This document shows positions 46,673 to 55,659 of a DNA stretch of 64,000 bases, piece by piece (position 1 is the stretch's first letter; each line of letters starts with the position of its first letter). The position numbers and the translations under genes are program-made. This stretch comes from Streptomyces sp. AC550_RSS872 (GTDB lineage Bacteria; Actinomycetota; Actinomycetes; Streptomycetales; Streptomycetaceae): positions 194,632-258,631 of the forward strand of contig NZ_JAGMUL010000169.1 of the NCBI RefSeq assembly GCF_019049285.1. The letters are read 5' to 3'. The notes beneath the pieces were generated by a model. The model was not told the origin of the DNA, ran no database searches, and saw nothing but the letters and a program-made list of their open reading frames with translations.

Positions 46673-46852
46673 CGGGTTCTCTCCTCATGCGTCGTGTGTG
46701 TCGACCGGTACGCGTGCGTCCTGTGAGCCGACTGCCTGCGTGTGCCCCGTACCGTATATGGGTTCGCTGAGGAATCGGCAGCGCCGGTAGGCTCTGACCG
46801 CAGGCGGAGTCCGCCGACAAACCACTCGTGTCGACACAAACGAAGGACGATC

Positions 46853-47566
46853 GTGCTCATTGCCGGGTTCCCCGCCGGGGCCTGGGGGACGAACTGTTAT
46901 CTCGTCGCCCCCGCCGCCGGCGAGGAGTGCGTGATCATCGACCCGGGCCACGAGGCGGCCCCAGGAGTCGAGGAAGCACTGAAGAAGCATCGGCTCAAGC
47001 CCGTCGCCGTCGTCCTCACCCACGGCCACCTCGACCACGTGGCCTCGGTCGTCCCGGTGTGCGGCGCGCACGACGTGCCGGCCTGGATCCACCCCGACGA
47101 CCGGTACATGATGAGTGACCCCGAGAAGGCGCTCGGCCGCTCCATCGGGATGCAGTTGATGGGCGAGCTGACCATCGGGGAACCGGACGACGTCAAGGAG
47201 CTCACCGACGGCGCGAAGCTGGATCTGGCAGGGATGGAACTCTCCGTCGCGCATGCGCCCGGTCATACCAAGGGGTCGGTGACCTTCGGCCTGCCCGAGG
47301 CGGCGGACATCCCGCCGATCCTGTTCTCGGGCGACCTGCTGTTCGCCGGCTCCATCGGACGCACCGACCTGCCCGGCGGTGACATGGCCGAGATACTCGA
47401 CTCGCTGGCCCGCGTATGCCTGCCGCTCGACGACTCGACCGTGGTGCTGTCCGGCCACGGCCCCCAGACGACCATCGGCCAGGAGCGCGCCACCAACCCC
47501 TATCTGCGGCAGGTGGCCGCCGGCCTGGGAGCGAACACCGATGCCGCTCCCCGACGAGGAATGTGA
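46853..47566 (+). CDS. Metallo-beta-lactamase-fold hydrolase (glyoxalase II-like)
   Basis: 237 residues with the HxHxDH metal motif LTHGHLDHVAS (about 57-67), a third-site histidine in AHAPGHTKGSV (about 138-148), FSGDLLFAGSIGRTD and a C-terminal VVLSGHGPQTT histidine. These give the full binuclear metal site of hydroxyacylglutathione-hydrolase-like proteins. The substrate is unknown. GTG 46853 follows AAGGA by about 6 bases. hisS starts 13 bases after its stop. Confidence 0.9.
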   Translation: MLIAGFPAGAWGTNCYLVAPAAGEECVIIDPGHEAAPGVEEALKKHRLKPVAVVLTHGHLDHVASVVPVCGAHDVPAWIHPDDRYMMSDPEKALGRSIGMQLMGELTIGEPDDVKELTDGAKLDLAGMELSVAHAPGHTKGSVTFGLPEAADIPPILFSGDLLFAGSIGRTDLPGGDMAEILDSLARVCLPLDDSTVVLSGHGPQTTIGQERATNPYLRQVAAGLGANTDAAPRRGM

Positions 47567-47579
47567 CGAGAGACTTCCC

Positions 47580-48842
47580 GTGAGCACCTTCAAGGCCCCC
47601 AAGGGCACGTACGACCTGATCCCGCCGGACAGCGCCAAGTACCTTGCGGTCCGTGAGGCGATCGCCGCCCCGCTGCGCAACTCCGGCTACGGCTACATCG
47701 AGACGCCCGGCTTCGAGAACGTCGAGCTCTTCGCGCGCGGTGTCGGCGAGTCGACGGACATCGTGACCAAGGAGATGTACGCCTTCGAGACCAAGGGCGG
47801 TGACAAGCTCGCCCTGCGCCCCGAGGGCACGGCCTCCGTCCTGCGCGCCGCGCTGGAGGCCAACCTGCACAAGGCGGGCAACCTCCCGGTCAAGCTCTGG
47901 TACTCGGGCTCGTACTACCGCTACGAGCGCCCCCAGAAGGGCCGTTACCGGCACTTCTCCCAGGTCGGTGCCGAGGCGATCGGTGCCGAGGACCCGGCGC
48001 TCGACGCCGAGCTGATCATCCTGGCCGACCAGGCGTACCGCTCGCTGGGCCTGACCAACTTCCGGATCCTGCTGAACAGCCTGGGCGACCAGGAGTGCCG
48101 CCCGGTCTACCGGGCCGCGCTCCAGGACTTCCTGCGCGGCCTGGACCTGGACGAGGACACCCTGCGCCGGGCGGAGATCAACCCGCTGCGCGTCCTCGAC
48201 GACAAGCGCGAGTCGGTCCAGAAGCAGCTGGGTGACGCCCCGCTCCTGCGCGACTACCTCTGCGACGCCTGCAAGACGTACCACGAGGAGGTCCGTGAGC
48301 TGATCACGGCAGCGGGCGTCTCCTTCGAGGACGACCCGAAGCTGGTGCGCGGCCTGGACTACTACACGCGTACGACCTTCGAGTTCGTCCACGACGGTCT
48401 GGGCTCGCAGTCCGCGGTGGGCGGTGGCGGCCGTTACGACGGCCTGTCCGAGATGATCGGCGGCCCCGCGCTGCCGTCCGTAGGCTGGGCCCTCGGCGTC
48501 GACCGCACGGTGCTGGCCCTGGAGGCGGAGGGCGTCGACCTCGAACTCCCCTCGACGACCAGCGTGTTCGCGGTACCGCTCGGCGAGGAGGCCCGGCGCG
48601 TGCTGTTCGCCAAGGTCACCGAGCTGCGCAAGGTCGGCATCGCGGCGGACTTCTCCTACGGCGCCAAGGGCCTCAAGGGCGCCATGAAGAACGCCAACCG
48701 CAGCGGCGCCCGCTACACGATCGTGGCCGGCGAACGCGACCTCGCCGACGGCGTCGTCCAGCTGAAGGACATGGAGTCCGGTGAGCAGGCGGCCGTCGGC
48801 GTCAACGAGATCGTGGCGGAGCTGGAAGCCCGACTGGGCTGA
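47580..48842 (+). CDS. hisS: Histidyl-tRNA synthetase
   Basis: 420-residue class II synthetase. Motif 2 is WYSGSYYRYERPQKGRYRHF (about 107-126), the histidine-specific loop is LVRGLDYYTRTTFEF (about 257-271), motif 3 is in SVGWALGVDR, and an anticodon-binding domain follows from about 325. Early sequence FKAPKGTYDLIPPDS is a typical HisRS start. GTG 47580 has GAGAG about 6 bases upstream. Confidence 0.97.
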   Translation: MSTFKAPKGTYDLIPPDSAKYLAVREAIAAPLRNSGYGYIETPGFENVELFARGVGESTDIVTKEMYAFETKGGDKLALRPEGTASVLRAALEANLHKAGNLPVKLWYSGSYYRYERPQKGRYRHFSQVGAEAIGAEDPALDAELIILADQAYRSLGLTNFRILLNSLGDQECRPVYRAALQDFLRGLDLDEDTLRRAEINPLRVLDDKRESVQKQLGDAPLLRDYLCDACKTYHEEVRELITAAGVSFEDDPKLVRGLDYYTRTTFEFVHDGLGSQSAVGGGGRYDGLSEMIGGPALPSVGWALGVDRTVLALEAEGVDLELPSTTSVFAVPLGEEARRVLFAKVTELRKVGIAADFSYGAKGLKGAMKNANRSGARYTIVAGERDLADGVVQLKDMESGEQAAVGVNEIVAELEARLG

Positions 48843-48981
48843 TTTCCGGGCACTGAGATCCGAGGAGCGGGGGCCGGTCGGTCCCCGCCCCTCGCAGTTC
48901 GGCGGGTGTCCTGAACCGGTTGCCTCTACCCACTCGCGGGCTTTTGCTTATGCCCCACGAACGGCGGACACGCGGGTGCGT

Positions 48982-48998
48982 ACGGCACAATGTGCCGT
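48982..48998. promoter_or_regulatory. Palindrome ACGGCACAATGTGCCGT upstream of the VKOR gene
   Basis: Perfect 8-bp inverted repeat with a 1-base centre, 41 bases before ATG 49040. Size and position suit a dimeric regulator binding near the promoter. No regulator gene is adjacent and the factor is unknown. Confidence 0.45.
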
Positions 48999-49039
48999 GC
49001 CCGGAGAAGGCCCAACTCTCAAGTGACGGAATCGGCGTG

Positions 49040-49699
49040 ATGAGCAAGACGACAGTCAAGGACGTCTCCACCGAGCCCGAGCGGGAGCCTGCCGAAGCGC
49101 CGCCGCAACTGCTGGGCGGCAGCCGTGCGTTCGCTCTGCTGCTGGTGATCACCGGCGCGGCCGGACTGCTCGCCGCGTGGGTCATCACGATCGACAAGTT
49201 CAAGATCCTTGAGGCCAAGGTCGCGGGGACGACCTTCACACCCGGTTGCAGTCTCAACCCGATCGTGTCCTGCGGCAGCGTCATGGAGAGCAAGCAGGCG
49301 TCCGTCTTCGGGTTCCCCAACCCCATGCTCGGCCTCGTCTGCTACGGCATCGTCATCTGCGTCGGCATGAGCCTGCTCGCCCGCGCCCGCTTCCCGCGCT
49401 GGTACTGGCTGACCTTCAACTTCGGCACCCTCTTCGGCGTCGTCTTCTGCACCTGGCTGATGTACCAGTCGCTCTACAACATCGGCGCGCTCTGCCTGTG
49501 GTGCTCGCTGGCCTGGGCGGCCACGCTCACCATGTTCTGGTACGTGACCTCCTTCAACATCCGCAACGGCTTCCTGCCCGCCCCACGCCCGCTGAAGAAC
49601 TTCCTCGCCGAGTTCACCTGGGTGCTCCCGGTGACCCACTGCGGCGTCATCGCCATGCTGATCCTGACCCGCTGGGGCAGCCAGCTCTGGGCCGCCTGA
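49040..49699 (+). CDS. Vitamin K epoxide reductase (VKOR) family protein
   Basis: 219 residues with about five spans. Loop cysteines in PGCSLNPIVSCGSVM (about 72-86) and the membrane CxxC in GALCLWCSLAW (about 154-164) are the two redox pairs of bacterial VKOR, which reoxidises a DsbA-like partner with quinone. No thioredoxin domain is fused here. The DsbA-like protein at 3549-4073 is a possible but distant partner. ATG 49040 is used; GTG 49037 adds one residue. Confidence 0.9.
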   Translation: MSKTTVKDVSTEPEREPAEAPPQLLGGSRAFALLLVITGAAGLLAAWVITIDKFKILEAKVAGTTFTPGCSLNPIVSCGSVMESKQASVFGFPNPMLGLVCYGIVICVGMSLLARARFPRWYWLTFNFGTLFGVVFCTWLMYQSLYNIGALCLWCSLAWAATLTMFWYVTSFNIRNGFLPAPRPLKNFLAEFTWVLPVTHCGVIAMLILTRWGSQLWAA

Positions 49700-49744
49700 C
49701 CCGCTCGGCGCCCGATGTCAGTGCGGTGATTTAGGGTTTCCTGC

Positions 49745-51100
49745 GTGGAGCCCGACCTGTTCACCGCCGCAGCAGAAGAACGCCAGGAGAAGGACCCCGC
49801 GGGGAGTCCCCTGGCGGTGCGCATGCGCCCGCGCACCCTGGACGAGGTCGTGGGCCAGCAGCACCTGCTGAAGCCGGGCTCGCCCCTGCGCAGGCTCGTC
49901 GGCGAGTCCGGCGGCGGCCCCGCCGGACCGTCCTCGGTGATCCTCTGGGGCCCGCCCGGCACCGGCAAGACCACCCTGGCGTACGTCGTCTCCAAGGCCA
50001 CCAACAAGCGCTTCGTCGAGCTGTCCGCCATCACCGCCGGGGTGAAGGAGGTCCGCGCGGTCATCGACGGCGCCCGCCGCGCCACCGGCGGCTACGGCAA
50101 GGAGACCGTCCTCTTCCTCGACGAGATCCACCGCTTCAGCAAGGCCCAGCAGGACTCCCTCCTCCCGGCCGTCGAGAACCGCTGGGTCACCCTGATCGCG
50201 GCGACCACCGAGAACCCGTACTTCTCGGTCATCTCCCCGCTGCTGTCCCGCTCCCTCCTGCTCACCCTCGAACCCCTCACCGACGACGACATCAGGGGCC
50301 TGCTGAAGCGGGCGCTGAGCGACGAGCGCGGCCTGAAGGACGCCGTCGGCCTCCCCGAGGACACCGAGGAACACCTGCTGAGGATCGCCGGCGGCGACGC
50401 CCGCCGCGCCCTGACCGCACTGGAGGCCGCGGCCGGGGCCGCGCTGGACAAGAGTGAGTCGGAGATCTCCCTCACCACGCTGGAGGAGACGGTCGACCGC
50501 GCGGCCGTGAAGTACGACCGCGACGGCGACCAGCACTACGACGTGGCCAGCGCCCTCATCAAGTCCATCAGGGGCTCCGACGTCGACGCGGCCCTGCACT
50601 ACCTGGCCCGCATGATCGAGGCCGGCGAGGACCCGCGCTTCATCGCCCGCCGCCTGATGATCTCCGCCAGCGAGGACATCGGCCTCGCGGATCCCCACGC
50701 GCTCCCCATAGCCGTCGCCGCCGCCCAGGCCGTGGCCATGATCGGCTTCCCCGAGGCCGCGCTGACCCTGAGCCACGCCACCATCGCCCTGGCCCTGGCC
50801 CCGAAGTCCAACGCCGCGACCATGGCGATCGGCGCCGCCATGGAGGACGTACGCAAGGGGCTGGCCGGTCCTGTCCCGCCGCATCTTCGGGACGGGCACT
50901 ACAAGGGAGCCGCCAAGCTCGGGCACGCACAGGGGTACGTGTATCCGCACGACCTGCCCGAGGGGATCGCCGAGCAGCAGTACGCCCCGGACGCCATCAA
51001 GGACCGCGAGTACTACGAACCCACCCGGCACGGCGCCGAGGCCCGTTACGCGGACGCGGTGGAGTGGACCAGGAAGCACCTCGGTCGTAAGCGGTCCTGA
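49745..51100 (+). CDS. rarA: Replication-associated recombination protein A (RarA/MgsA)
   Basis: 451-residue AAA+ ATPase related to clamp loaders. Walker A WGPPGTGKTTLAY (about 70-82), Walker B LFLDEIHRFSKAQQD (about 122-136), sensor 1 ATTENPYFSVISPLLSR (about 152-168) and a C-terminal tetramerisation domain with LPIAVAAAQAV and YKYPHDLP-like GYVYPHDLPEG. It acts at stalled replication forks. GTG 49745 has TAGGGT 7 bases upstream, so the mRNA is probably leaderless. Confidence 0.95.
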   Translation: MEPDLFTAAAEERQEKDPAGSPLAVRMRPRTLDEVVGQQHLLKPGSPLRRLVGESGGGPAGPSSVILWGPPGTGKTTLAYVVSKATNKRFVELSAITAGVKEVRAVIDGARRATGGYGKETVLFLDEIHRFSKAQQDSLLPAVENRWVTLIAATTENPYFSVISPLLSRSLLLTLEPLTDDDIRGLLKRALSDERGLKDAVGLPEDTEEHLLRIAGGDARRALTALEAAAGAALDKSESEISLTTLEETVDRAAVKYDRDGDQHYDVASALIKSIRGSDVDAALHYLARMIEAGEDPRFIARRLMISASEDIGLADPHALPIAVAAAQAVAMIGFPEAALTLSHATIALALAPKSNAATMAIGAAMEDVRKGLAGPVPPHLRDGHYKGAAKLGHAQGYVYPHDLPEGIAEQQYAPDAIKDREYYEPTRHGAEARYADAVEWTRKHLGRKRS

Positions 51101-51129
51101 GCAGCCTGTAGAATCCCTCGAAGTGCTGT

Positions 51130-51212
51130 GTCCCGTGCAGTCAGAACGGGACGGTCAGCCGGAACCCCCAGTGGGTTCCAGGAGCGTCGCGCACCGTTCG
51201 AATGGTGTCGCG
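51130..51212 (+). promoter_or_regulatory. Structured leader of rpsD
   Basis: In the 293-base gap before rpsD, three successive hairpins can be drawn: 51130-51136/51146-51152 (7 bp), 51161-51167/51173-51179 (7 bp, GGAACCC with GGGTTCC) and 51188-51195/51204-51212 (CACC/GGTG plus CGCG). S4 represses its own synthesis through mRNA structure in other bacteria; whether this leader does so is inference. Confidence 0.4.
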
Positions 51213-51393
51213 GGCAACCCACCACCACTCGCCCCAGGGGGAGACCGGTCGGTGGGTCACTCGCGTGCTGCACGTATGTGCCCAGACCAGGGAGCGGCTG
51301 CCCCTCACGTCCACCAGGGCGCGAAGGGTTTCCCCGGCTGCGGATGCGACCTCCCTCAACCCTGACAAGCCGAACACTGAGAAATGAGAGATC

Positions 51394-52008
51394 GTGGCGA
51401 ACCAGTCCCGCCCCAAGGTCAAGAAGTCGCGTGCCCTCGGCATCGCGCTGACCCCGAAGGCCGTCAAGTACTTCGAGGCCCGTCCCTACCCGCCGGGTGA
51501 GCACGGCCGTGGCCGCAAGCAGAACTCGGACTACAAGGTCCGTCTGCTGGAGAAGCAGCGTCTGCGTGCGCAGTACGACGTGTCCGAGCGTCAGCTCGTC
51601 CGCGCCTACGAGCGTGCCTCCAAGGTTCAGGGCAAGACCGGTGAGGCCCTGATCATCGAGCTCGAGCGCCGTCTCGACGCCCTGGTGCTGCGTTCGGGCA
51701 TCGCCCGCACCATCTACCAGGCCCGTCAGATGGTCGTGCACGGCCACATCGAGGTCAACGGCCAGAAGGTCGACAAGCCGTCCTTCCGCGTCAAGCCCGA
51801 CGACGTCGTGATGGTCCGCGAGCGCAGCCGCGAGAAGACCCTCTTCTCCATCGCCCGTGAGGGTGGCTTCGCCCCCGAGGGCGAGACCCCGCGCTACCTC
51901 CAGGTGAACCTCAAGGCCCTGGCGTTCCGCCTGGACCGTGAGCCGAACCGCAAGGAGATCCCGGTGATCTGCGACGAGCAGCTCGTCGTCGAGTACTACG
52001 CCCGTTGA
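51394..52008 (+). CDS. rpsD: 30S ribosomal protein S4
   Basis: 204 residues. The S4 pattern is clear: PPGEHGRGRKQNSDYKVRLL (about 35-54), an S4 RNA-binding domain (RLDALVLRSGIARTIYQARQ, about 92-111; HGHIEVNGQKVDKPSFRV) and the C-terminal VICDEQLVVEYYAR. It starts the 30S body assembly on 16S rRNA. It lacks the zinc-cysteine N-terminus found in some S4 forms. It is transcribed alone, unlike in the alpha operon of E. coli. GTG 51394 follows GAGAG. Confidence 0.97.
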   Translation: MANQSRPKVKKSRALGIALTPKAVKYFEARPYPPGEHGRGRKQNSDYKVRLLEKQRLRAQYDVSERQLVRAYERASKVQGKTGEALIIELERRLDALVLRSGIARTIYQARQMVVHGHIEVNGQKVDKPSFRVKPDDVVMVRERSREKTLFSIAREGGFAPEGETPRYLQVNLKALAFRLDREPNRKEIPVICDEQLVVEYYAR

Positions 52009-52039
52009 TCCTTCGACGGTCGTAGGACTTCTGCGCCTG

Positions 52040-52084
52040 AGCCCGTCGTCTCCCCGCCCTTCCGGGTGGCCGAGGCGGCGGGCT
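52040..52084 (+). terminator. rpsD terminator
   Basis: 52040-52052 pairs with 52072-52084, including G-U pairs, around an inner CCCGCCCTTCCGGG-like loop, followed by TTC, 32 bases past the rpsD stop. Confidence 0.65.
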
Positions 52085-52181
52085 TTCGCGTGCTCGTCAT
52101 GCGGTGCGAAGCGCTGCGTCCAGCGCGATAGGCTCAGCGTGCACTATTGATTTTCTCGAAAGAGCAGGAAGTAGGTGCCAG

Positions 52182-52628
52182 GTGTCCGGTGGAGAGGTTG
52201 CCGGGATCCTGGTGGCCGTCTTCTGGGCGATTCTGGTCTCCTTCCTCGCCGTCGCGCTGGCGAGGCTGGCCCAGACGCTCAAGGCGACCACCAAGCTCGT
52301 CGCGGACGTGACCGACCAGGCCGTCCCGCTCCTGGCAGAGGCCTCCACGGCGGTGCGGTCCGCGCAGACCCAGATCGACCGGGTCGACGCGATCGCCTCC
52401 GACGTCCAGGAGGTCACCTCGAACGCCTCCGCCCTGTCGACCACCGTCGCCTCCACCTTCGGCGGCCCCCTCGTCAAGGTCGCGGCCTTCGGCTACGGCG
52501 TGCGCCGGGCCCTCGGCGGCCGCAAGGACGACGCGCCCGCCAAAGAGGCCCGGCGTACCGTGATCGTGGGCCGCACGGTTCCGGTCGCGCGACGGGGCAG
52601 GCGAAACCTCCGCGGAAAGAGGGACTGA
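52182..52628 (+). CDS. DUF948-type single-span membrane protein
   Basis: 148 residues. One N-terminal span (about 5-27) is followed by a coiled region with alternating hydrophobic residues (about 30-90, including STAVRSAQTQIDRVDAIASD), an FGYGVRRALGG segment, and a basic tail. This matches DUF948 proteins, which often precede alaS in actinobacteria. Function unknown. GTG 52182 gives a start directly before the span; the longer frame from 52104 is not membrane-like. Confidence 0.8.
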   Translation: MSGGEVAGILVAVFWAILVSFLAVALARLAQTLKATTKLVADVTDQAVPLLAEASTAVRSAQTQIDRVDAIASDVQEVTSNASALSTTVASTFGGPLVKVAAFGYGVRRALGGRKDDAPAKEARRTVIVGRTVPVARRGRRNLRGKRD

Positions 52629-52636
52629 GACCCAGC

Positions 52637-52987
52637 ATGTTCCGCCGTACGTTCTGGTTCACCACGGGCGTCGCCGCCGGTGTGTGGGCCACCACCAAGG
52701 TCAACCGGAAGCTGAAGCAGCTGACCCCCGAGAGCCTCGCCGCGACCGCGACGAACAAGGCGATCGAGGCAGGTCACCGTCTCAAGGACCGCGCGGTGGG
52801 CTTCGCGCTCGACGTCCGCGACAACATGGCCCAGCGCGAGGAGGAACTGGGCGACGCGCTCGGGCTCAACGCCCCCGTCGACCAGGAACTCCCCGCACCC
52901 CGGCGGTACGCCGCCATCGAGAACCGCAGCAACCCGAAGTACGTCGACAGGACGACGTACTCGTACAACCGAAACGAGGACCACTGA
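52637..52987 (+). CDS. Small conserved protein upstream of alaS (DUF6167-like)
   Basis: 116 residues. A short hydrophobic start (FWFTTGVAAGVWATTKVNRK, about 6-25) could be a membrane anchor. A helical middle and a polar C-terminus rich in Arg, Asn and Tyr (ENRSNPKYVDRTTYSYNRNE) follow. The family name is tentative. It starts 8 bases after the DUF948 stop, and its TGA shares one base with the alaS ATG, so it is co-translated with both. Confidence 0.75.
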   Translation: MFRRTFWFTTGVAAGVWATTKVNRKLKQLTPESLAATATNKAIEAGHRLKDRAVGFALDVRDNMAQREEELGDALGLNAPVDQELPAPRRYAAIENRSNPKYVDRTTYSYNRNEDH

Positions 52988-55659
52988 TGGAGTCGGCCGA
53001 GATTCGCCGCCGCTGGCTGAGCTTCTTCGAGGAGCGCGGGCACACCGTCGTCCCTTCGGCGTCGCTCATCGCGGACGACCCGACTCTGCTCCTCGTCCCG
53101 GCCGGCATGGTGCCCTTCAAGCCCTACTTCCTGGGTGAGGTCAAGCCGCCCTTCGACCGCGCCACCAGCGTCCAGAAGTGCGTGCGCACGCCGGACATCG
53201 AAGAGGTCGGCAAGACCACCCGGCACGGCACGTTCTTCCAGATGTGCGGCAACTTCTCCTTCGGCGACTACTTCAAGGAAGGCGCCATCAAGTACGCCTG
53301 GGAGCTGCTCACCAGCCCCCAGGACAAGGGTGGTTACGGCCTGGAGCCGGAGAAGCTCTGGATCACCGTCTACAAGGACGACGACGAGGCCGAGCGCATC
53401 TGGCACGAGGTCGTCGGCGTGCCGAAGGAACGCATCCAGCGCCTCGGCATGAAGGACAACTACTGGTCCATGGGCGTCCCCGGACCCTGCGGCCCCTGCT
53501 CCGAGATCAACTACGACCGCGGCCCCGAGTTCGGCGTCGAGGGCGGCCCCGCCGTCAACGACGAGCGGTACGTGGAGATCTGGAACCTCGTCTTCATGCA
53601 GTACGAGCGCGGCGAGGGCACCGGCAAGGACAACTTCGAGATCCTCGGCGAGCTCCCGAGCAAGAACATCGACACGGGCCTCGGCCTGGAGCGCCTCGCC
53701 ATGATTCTGCAGGGCGTGCAGAACATGTACGAGATCGACACCTCCATGGCCGTCATCAAGAAGGCCACCGAGCTCACGGGTGTCGCGTACGGCGACGCCC
53801 ACGCCTCGGACGTGTCCCTGCGCGTGGTCACCGACCACATGCGTACGGCCACGATGCTCATCGGCGACGGCGTGACGCCCGGCAACGAGGGCCGCGGTTA
53901 CGTGCTGCGCCGCATCATGCGCCGCGCCATCCGCAACATGCGCCTGCTCGGCGCCACCGGGCCGGTCGTCAAGGACCTCATCGACGTCGTCATCGGCATG
54001 ATGGGCCAGCAGTACCCTGAGCTCGTCACCGACCGCGAGCGCATCGAGAAGGTCGCCCTCGCGGAGGAGAACGCCTTCCTCAAGACGCTGAAGGCCGGCA
54101 CCAACATCCTCGACACGGCCGTCAGCGACACCAAGGCCGCGGGCTCCACGGTGCTGGCCGGCGACAAGGCGTTCCTGCTCCACGACACCTGGGGCTTCCC
54201 GATCGACCTCACCCTGGAGATGGCCGCCGAGCAGGGGCTGTCCGTGGACGAGGACGGCTTCCGGCGCCTGATGAAGGAGCAGCGGGAGCGCGCCAAGGCC
54301 GACGCCCAGGCCAAGAAGACCGGCCACGCCGGCGCGGGCGCCTACCGGGAGATCGCCGACAAGGTCGGCGAGACCGACTTCATCGGCTACAGCGACACCG
54401 AGGGCGAGTCCACGATCGTCGGCATCCTCGTCGACGGCGCCTCCTCCCCGGCCGCCACCGAGGGCGACGAGGTCGAGATCGTCCTCGACCGCACCCCGTT
54501 CTACGCCGAGGGCGGCGGTCAGATCGGCGACACCGGCCGGATCAAGGTCGACACCGGTGCCGTCATCGAGATCCGTGACTGCCAGAAGCCGGTGCCGGGC
54601 GTGTACGTCCACAAGGGCGTCGTCCAGGTCGGCGAGGTGACCGTCGGTGCCAAGGCCCACGCCTCCATCGACTCGCTCCGCCGCCGGGCCATCGCCCGCG
54701 CCCACTCCGCCACGCACCTCACCCACCAGGCCCTGCGCGACGCCCTCGGCCCGACGGCCGCCCAGGCCGGTTCCGAGAACCAGCCCGGCCGCTTCCGCTT
54801 CGACTTCGGTTCGCCGTCCGCCGTTCCGACGGCCGTGATGACCGACGTCGAGCAGAAGATCAACGAGGTGCTCGCCCGCGACCTCGACGTGCGCGCCGAG
54901 GTCATGGGCATCGACGAGGCCAAGAAGCAGGGCGCCATCGCCGAGTTCGGCGAGAAGTACGGCGAGCGGGTCCGCGTCGTGACCATCGGCGACTTCTCCA
55001 AGGAGCTGTGCGGCGGCACGCACGTCCACAACACCGCGCAGCTCGGCCTGGTCAAGCTGCTCGGCGAGTCGTCCATCGGCTCCGGTGTGCGCCGTATCGA
55101 GGCCCTCGTCGGCGTAGACGCTTACAACTTCCTCGCCCGTGAGCACACGGTCGTCGCCCAGCTCCAGGAGCTGATCAAGGGCCGTCCGGAGGAGCTCCCG
55201 GAGAAGGTCTCCGCCATGCTCGGCAAGCTGAAGGACGCCGAGAAGGAGATCGAGAAGTTCCGCGCCGAGAAGGTGCTCCAGGCCGCCGCCGGTCTCGCCG
55301 AGTCCGCCAAGGACATCCGCGGCATCGCCGTCGTCACCGGCCAGGTCCCGGACGGCACCACGGCCGACGACCTGCGCAAGCTGGTCCTCGACGTGCGCGG
55401 CCGCATCCAGGGCGGACGCGCCGCCGTGGTCGCCCTGTTCACGGTCAACAACGGCAAGCCGCTCACGGTCATCGCCACCAACGAGGCCGCCCGCGAGCGT
55501 GGCCTCAAGGCCGGTGACCTGGTCCGTACGGCCGCCAAGACCCTCGGTGGCGGCGGTGGCGGCAAGCCGGACGTCGCCCAGGGCGGCGGCCAGAACCCGG
55601 CCGCCGTCAGCGAGGCCGTCGACGCCGTCGAGCGGCTCGTGACGGAAACGGCCAAGTGA
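52987..55659 (+). CDS. alaS: Alanyl-tRNA synthetase
   Basis: 890 residues in the standard order: class II core with FFEERGHTVVPSASLIADDP (about 13-32) and PCGPCSEINYDRG (about 166-178), tRNA-recognition helices, editing domain with ARAHSATHLTHQALRD (about 571-586) and CGGTHVHNT (about 676-684), which bind zinc and clear Ser/Gly, and the C-terminal coiled and DHHA1 region rich in Gly (GGGGGGKPDVAQGGG). The start overlaps the preceding stop as TGATG. Confidence 0.97.
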   Translation: MESAEIRRRWLSFFEERGHTVVPSASLIADDPTLLLVPAGMVPFKPYFLGEVKPPFDRATSVQKCVRTPDIEEVGKTTRHGTFFQMCGNFSFGDYFKEGAIKYAWELLTSPQDKGGYGLEPEKLWITVYKDDDEAERIWHEVVGVPKERIQRLGMKDNYWSMGVPGPCGPCSEINYDRGPEFGVEGGPAVNDERYVEIWNLVFMQYERGEGTGKDNFEILGELPSKNIDTGLGLERLAMILQGVQNMYEIDTSMAVIKKATELTGVAYGDAHASDVSLRVVTDHMRTATMLIGDGVTPGNEGRGYVLRRIMRRAIRNMRLLGATGPVVKDLIDVVIGMMGQQYPELVTDRERIEKVALAEENAFLKTLKAGTNILDTAVSDTKAAGSTVLAGDKAFLLHDTWGFPIDLTLEMAAEQGLSVDEDGFRRLMKEQRERAKADAQAKKTGHAGAGAYREIADKVGETDFIGYSDTEGESTIVGILVDGASSPAATEGDEVEIVLDRTPFYAEGGGQIGDTGRIKVDTGAVIEIRDCQKPVPGVYVHKGVVQVGEVTVGAKAHASIDSLRRRAIARAHSATHLTHQALRDALGPTAAQAGSENQPGRFRFDFGSPSAVPTAVMTDVEQKINEVLARDLDVRAEVMGIDEAKKQGAIAEFGEKYGERVRVVTIGDFSKELCGGTHVHNTAQLGLVKLLGESSIGSGVRRIEALVGVDAYNFLAREHTVVAQLQELIKGRPEELPEKVSAMLGKLKDAEKEIEKFRAEKVLQAAAGLAESAKDIRGIAVVTGQVPDGTTADDLRKLVLDVRGRIQGGRAAVVALFTVNNGKPLTVIATNEAARERGLKAGDLVRTAAKTLGGGGGGKPDVAQGGGQNPAAVSEAVDAVERLVTETAK

